Positions 63,601 to 64,000 of a stretch of 64,000 nucleotides of DNA are shown one piece after another. Source of the stretch: Palaemon carinicauda (lineage: Eukaryota > Arthropoda > Malacostraca > Decapoda > Palaemonidae); assembly GCF_036898095.1 (NCBI RefSeq), contig NC_090761.1, forward strand, positions 41,945,671 to 42,009,670, in the 5' to 3' direction. The translations under genes and the position numbers were made by a program. The notes beneath the pieces were generated by a model. That model searched no databases. It was not told the DNA's origin and saw only the letters and a list, made by a program, of their open reading frames with translations. The first letter of the stretch is position 1; each line of letters opens with the position of its first letter.

Positions 63601-64000
63601 TTATAAAAGTTTAAAGGTCCATGTCAATACCATAGTCACGTATTTAGCTTTACACTTATCCTCTTCAGATAATATTGAGAAAGTACTATAGGTATTTTAC
63701 AGTTGAAAGATCTACAGTTCTCAGAATGAATTACTGTACTCTATTGGAATATATATGCAATATTACATTTCATTTATCTCACAGCTAAAAGTTTTCATTT
63801 TAGCATTAGCAATTTGGCTTTTTAGCATTAGCATCAATTAAACACTGATGAACAGCAGTCTTTTTCCTACAATGAAGATTTTGGAGATGGGAAGAGGAAT
63901 TTTATATCTTATTGACTTTCACAGATAATTAATATTTTAAGACTAAATGTTATCCCCATTTTTCTTAGTTCCTTTTTCAAAGAAAACATTTTGTTCTGTG

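Overview
The window looks like a piece of a large, repeat-rich invertebrate nuclear genome, most probably a decapod crustacean. The reasons are the number of DIRS1-like tyrosine-recombinase retrotransposons, a family common in decapods, one interspersed repeat that I remember from shrimp-type genomes, long (GA)n tracts, AT-rich introns and a few short metazoan-style exons. No operons, rRNA genes, functional tRNA genes or CRISPR arrays are visible. All calls were made by eye from sequence and internal comparison; no search was run.

Layout. Positions 1-1555 are the 5' end of a minus-strand DIRS element (D0) cut by the window edge. Positions 1556-6500 are AT-rich host DNA with the last exon of a guanylyl/adenylyl cyclase gene (3779-3835) and one or two further candidate exons (5708-5785, 6156-6325). 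A decayed DIRS copy (DA) occupies about 6560-8740. D2 (10467-20227) is a DIRS copy whose ORF1 has been overrun by repeats: a 34-bp minisatellite and two blocks of short hairpins. Fragment DB (about 20880-23440) is a DIRS 5' part. D1 (24330-35027) is the best copy; it carries a 2.8-kb TTAA-flanked, piggyBac-like element (24962-27778) filled with satellite repeats. A 310-bp TTAA MITE follows at 35175-35484. D3 (35620-57700) is split inside its ORF1 by two abutting DIRS copies, D4 (42221-48376) and D5 (48376-57197). Host sequence resumes with a candidate exon at 57784-57945, only 84 bp beyond D3. At about 62.5-63.6 kb lies a much decayed DIRS remnant, the only one on the plus strand.

How the parts work together. 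A DIRS element normally makes ORF1 (Gag-like), a reverse transcriptase/RNase H and a tyrosine recombinase (YR). It carries inverted terminal repeats (ITRs) and an internal complementary region (ICR) that matches both outer ends joined head to tail, which is thought to template a circular intermediate. D1, D2, D3, D4 and D5 all still show this ITR/ICR architecture. None appears active: stops, frameshifts, deletions or changed catalytic residues are visible in every copy.

The most unusual signal is in D2. Its ORF1-position sequence is built from tandem short palindromes. On the coding strand many have UUCG-type loops, and stem positions co-vary between repeats through synonymous changes. This suggests that RNA or DNA structure, not only protein, has been kept or is being generated.
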